Source of the DNA: Saccharospirillaceae bacterium
GTDB taxonomy: Bacteria; Pseudomonadota; Gammaproteobacteria; Pseudomonadales; Natronospirillaceae
DNA length: 54,691 nt
Direction of reading: 5' to 3'
NCBI GenBank assembly: GCA_007116635.1
Contig: SKIB01000047.1
Coordinates: 1 to 54,691 of the forward strand
This document shows, piece by piece, positions 53,027 to 54,691 of this stretch; position 1 is the first letter of the stretch, and each line of letters starts with the position of its first letter. The notes under the pieces were generated by a model that saw only the letters and a list, made by a program, of their open reading frames with translations, searched no databases and was not told the DNA's origin. The position numbers and the translations under genes were made by a program.

Positions 53027-54679
53027 ATGTTTGACCATCGCAAATACCTTGCCTTTACCCCTGTGTCCTTGCCAGATCGTACCTGGCCAGACAAGCGCAT
53101 CAGCCAAGCCCCCCTTTGGTGCAGTGTTGATCTACGGGACGGTAACCAAGCGCTGATCAAGCCCATGAATGTGGCGCAAAAAACACGCATGTTTCAGTTG
53201 TTGGTCAAAATGGGATTCAAAGAAATTGAGGTCGGTTTTCCTTCGGCCTCGCAACCCGACTTTGACTTTGTGCGCAAACTGATTGAAGAACAGATGATCC
53301 CTGAGGATGTTACCATTCAGGTCTTGACTCAGGCGCGTGAAGACCTGATCGCCCGCACCTATCAATCCTTGGAAGGGGTCAAGCAGGCGGTGGTGCATGT
53401 GTACAATTCCACCTCTACCGTACAGCGCCAGCAAGTCTTTGCTCTGGACGAGCAGGGCATTAAAAACATCGCCGTGCAGGGCGCGCGTTGGGTGCGTGAC
53501 TATGCCGCCCGCTACCCCAAAACTCAGTGGACCTTCCAATATTCACCCGAAAGCTTTACTGGCACCGAGCTAGATTACGCCATTGAGGTCTGTGATGCCG
53601 TAATCAAAGAATGGCAGCCAGAAAACGGCCGCCGTGTGATCATCAATTTGCCGGCCACGGTGGAAATGTCGACCCCTAATGTGTTTGCCGATCAGGTGGA
53701 GTACTTCTGCCGCCACTTACCCAATCGCCAACTGATTGAAATCAGCCTACACACCCACAACGATCGTGGCTGTGCCGTGGCCGCTGCCGAACTGGCGGTG
53801 ATGGCCGGCGCGGATCGTGTCGAAGGCACCCTAATGGGCAATGGCGAGCGCACCGGTAACATGGACATTGTCACCATGGGTATGAACCTGTATTCACAAG
53901 GCATTGACCCTAGGCTCGACTTTTCCAACATCAAAGAAATCATTCAGGTTGTGGAGTACGGCACCGAATTGCCGGTAGCGGCACGGCACCCCTGGGCCGG
54001 CGAACTGGTTTATACCGCCTTTTCCGGTAGCCATCAGGACGCCATTCGTAAGTCGCTGAACTACCACCAGCAGCACAACCTGCCACACTGGCAGGTGGCC
54101 TATTTGCCCATTGATCCGCGAGACATCGGTAGAGAATACGAAGCCGTGGTACGCATCAACTCGCAAAGTGGTAAGGGCGGCGTGGCTTTGGTGCTGGAGC
54201 GCGATTACGGCATTGAGTTGCCCAAATGGATGCATGCTCAGATCAGCAAGCAGGTACAGAAAGTATCTGAAGACACAGGTGCTGAGATTACCTCCTTGCA
54301 GATCAAATCCATTTATGACACTCAGTTTGCCAATATTCTGCCCGGCTGGCAGTTGGACGGCTATGACCTGCACACGGCTCAGCAGCAGGTACAGGGCACC
54401 TTCCGTCTGGCTGCATTGGCGCACGAACTGGTGGGTGAGGGCGGCGGTGCGGTGGAGGCCTTGGTTCAGGGCTTGCAAAACCGCTTTAATGCGCGCATTG
54501 AGGTGTTGCACTTTGACGAAAGTGCCATTGGTTCTGGCACCAATGCCAAGGCCCGTGCTTCGGTGCTGTTGGCGGTCAATGGCCAACAGTTTGCCGCGGT
54601 GATTGATGCCGATGACACCTCCGCTGCCGCACTGCAGGTGGTGCTGGCGGCCTTTGCTCGCTGGCAAGTGCTGCAGTAA
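53027..54679 (+). CDS. leuA: 2-isopropylmalate synthase, long form
   Basis: First committed enzyme of leucine synthesis: acetyl-CoA plus 2-oxoisovalerate to 2-isopropylmalate. 550 residues, the type that starts FDHRKYLAFTPVSLPDRTWPDKRI (as in Pseudomonas), with the metal Asp in CSVDLRDGNQALIKPM, the metal-binding HTHNDRG, the glycine-rich linker GTLMGNGERTGN, and a C-terminal LeuA_dimer regulatory domain that binds leucine (to about 545). GGAG lies nine bases upstream of ATG 53027. No Leu-codon leader peptide is visible in the 172-base gap, which contains TATACT (52972-52977) as a probable -10. leuA ends 12 bases before the window edge. Confidence 0.96.
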   Translation: MFDHRKYLAFTPVSLPDRTWPDKRISQAPLWCSVDLRDGNQALIKPMNVAQKTRMFQLLVKMGFKEIEVGFPSASQPDFDFVRKLIEEQMIPEDVTIQVLTQAREDLIARTYQSLEGVKQAVVHVYNSTSTVQRQQVFALDEQGIKNIAVQGARWVRDYAARYPKTQWTFQYSPESFTGTELDYAIEVCDAVIKEWQPENGRRVIINLPATVEMSTPNVFADQVEYFCRHLPNRQLIEISLHTHNDRGCAVAAAELAVMAGADRVEGTLMGNGERTGNMDIVTMGMNLYSQGIDPRLDFSNIKEIIQVVEYGTELPVAARHPWAGELVYTAFSGSHQDAIRKSLNYHQQHNLPHWQVAYLPIDPRDIGREYEAVVRINSQSGKGGVALVLERDYGIELPKWMHAQISKQVQKVSEDTGAEITSLQIKSIYDTQFANILPGWQLDGYDLHTAQQQVQGTFRLAALAHELVGEGGGAVEALVQGLQNRFNARIEVLHFDESAIGSGTNAKARASVLLAVNGQQFAAVIDADDTSAAALQVVLAAFARWQVLQ

Positions 54680-54691
54680 TAGTCTGGAGCT

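Overview
The window is chromosomal DNA of a gammaproteobacterium with moderate GC, probably a marine Oceanospirillales-type lineage. That placement is an inference from the mix of genes: a single polar-type flagellar export operon, thrS-infC-rpmI-rplT-pheS-pheT-ihfA in the classical order, HexR-controlled Entner-Doudoroff sugar genes, a two-lipoyl AceF, and a long LeuA. Nearly all of the sequence is ordinary core metabolism on both strands. I see no phage, insertion sequence, CRISPR array or plasmid module.

Layout. 1-1859: end of fliH, then fliI and fliJ. 1875-4213: an unrecognised large lipoprotein divergent from an FKBP-type prolyl isomerase lipoprotein. 4404-7730: proV-proW-proX glycine betaine/proline uptake operon. 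7869-11301: a SulA-like SOS gene with two perfect LexA boxes, divergent from a large protein joining a RecA/KaiC-like N-terminus to a PEP-synthase-type ATP-binding domain, then a small unknown gene. 11557-19122: tRNA-Val, thrS, infC (AUU start), rpmI, rplT, pheS, pheT, ihfA, tRNA-Pro. 19296-24303: a ubiquinone hydroxylase, a GC-rich structured intergenic region with a dispersed repeat, and a minus-strand operon (ABC ATPase, ABC permease, PatB-type lyase, unknown). 24466-29494: dsbD, an MFS carrier, an exonuclease-bolA-yajQ operon and tRNA-Arg. 29551-32475: second copy of the dispersed repeat, a Tus-like replication-fork-arrest protein translationally coupled to transaldolase, and a periplasmic binding protein. 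32586-42324: aceF and aceE, hexR, then glk-eda-malQ with a glycoside-hydrolase remnant. 42415-54679: phosphohexomutase, aromatic aminotransferase, uvrB, the purB-roxA-transglycosylase operon, a DUF2939 protein, a GGDEF cyclase, an Lrp/AsnC regulator and leuA.

How the genes work together. Glk, Eda, MalQ, Tal and AceEF form a route from maltodextrin and glucose to acetyl-CoA. HexR, with an exact consensus operator between hexR and glk, is the obvious controller. The least explained parts of the window are: (1) the Tus-like gene behind tal; (2) the SOS divergon with the KaiC-like/PEP-synthase fusion; (3) the dispersed repeat present in opposite orientations at about 20.7 kb and 29.6 kb; (4) the hairpin-rich stretch at 20448-20640; and (5) an 18-bp palindrome over the glk promoter.

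All family assignments come from reading the translations by eye; no database search was run.
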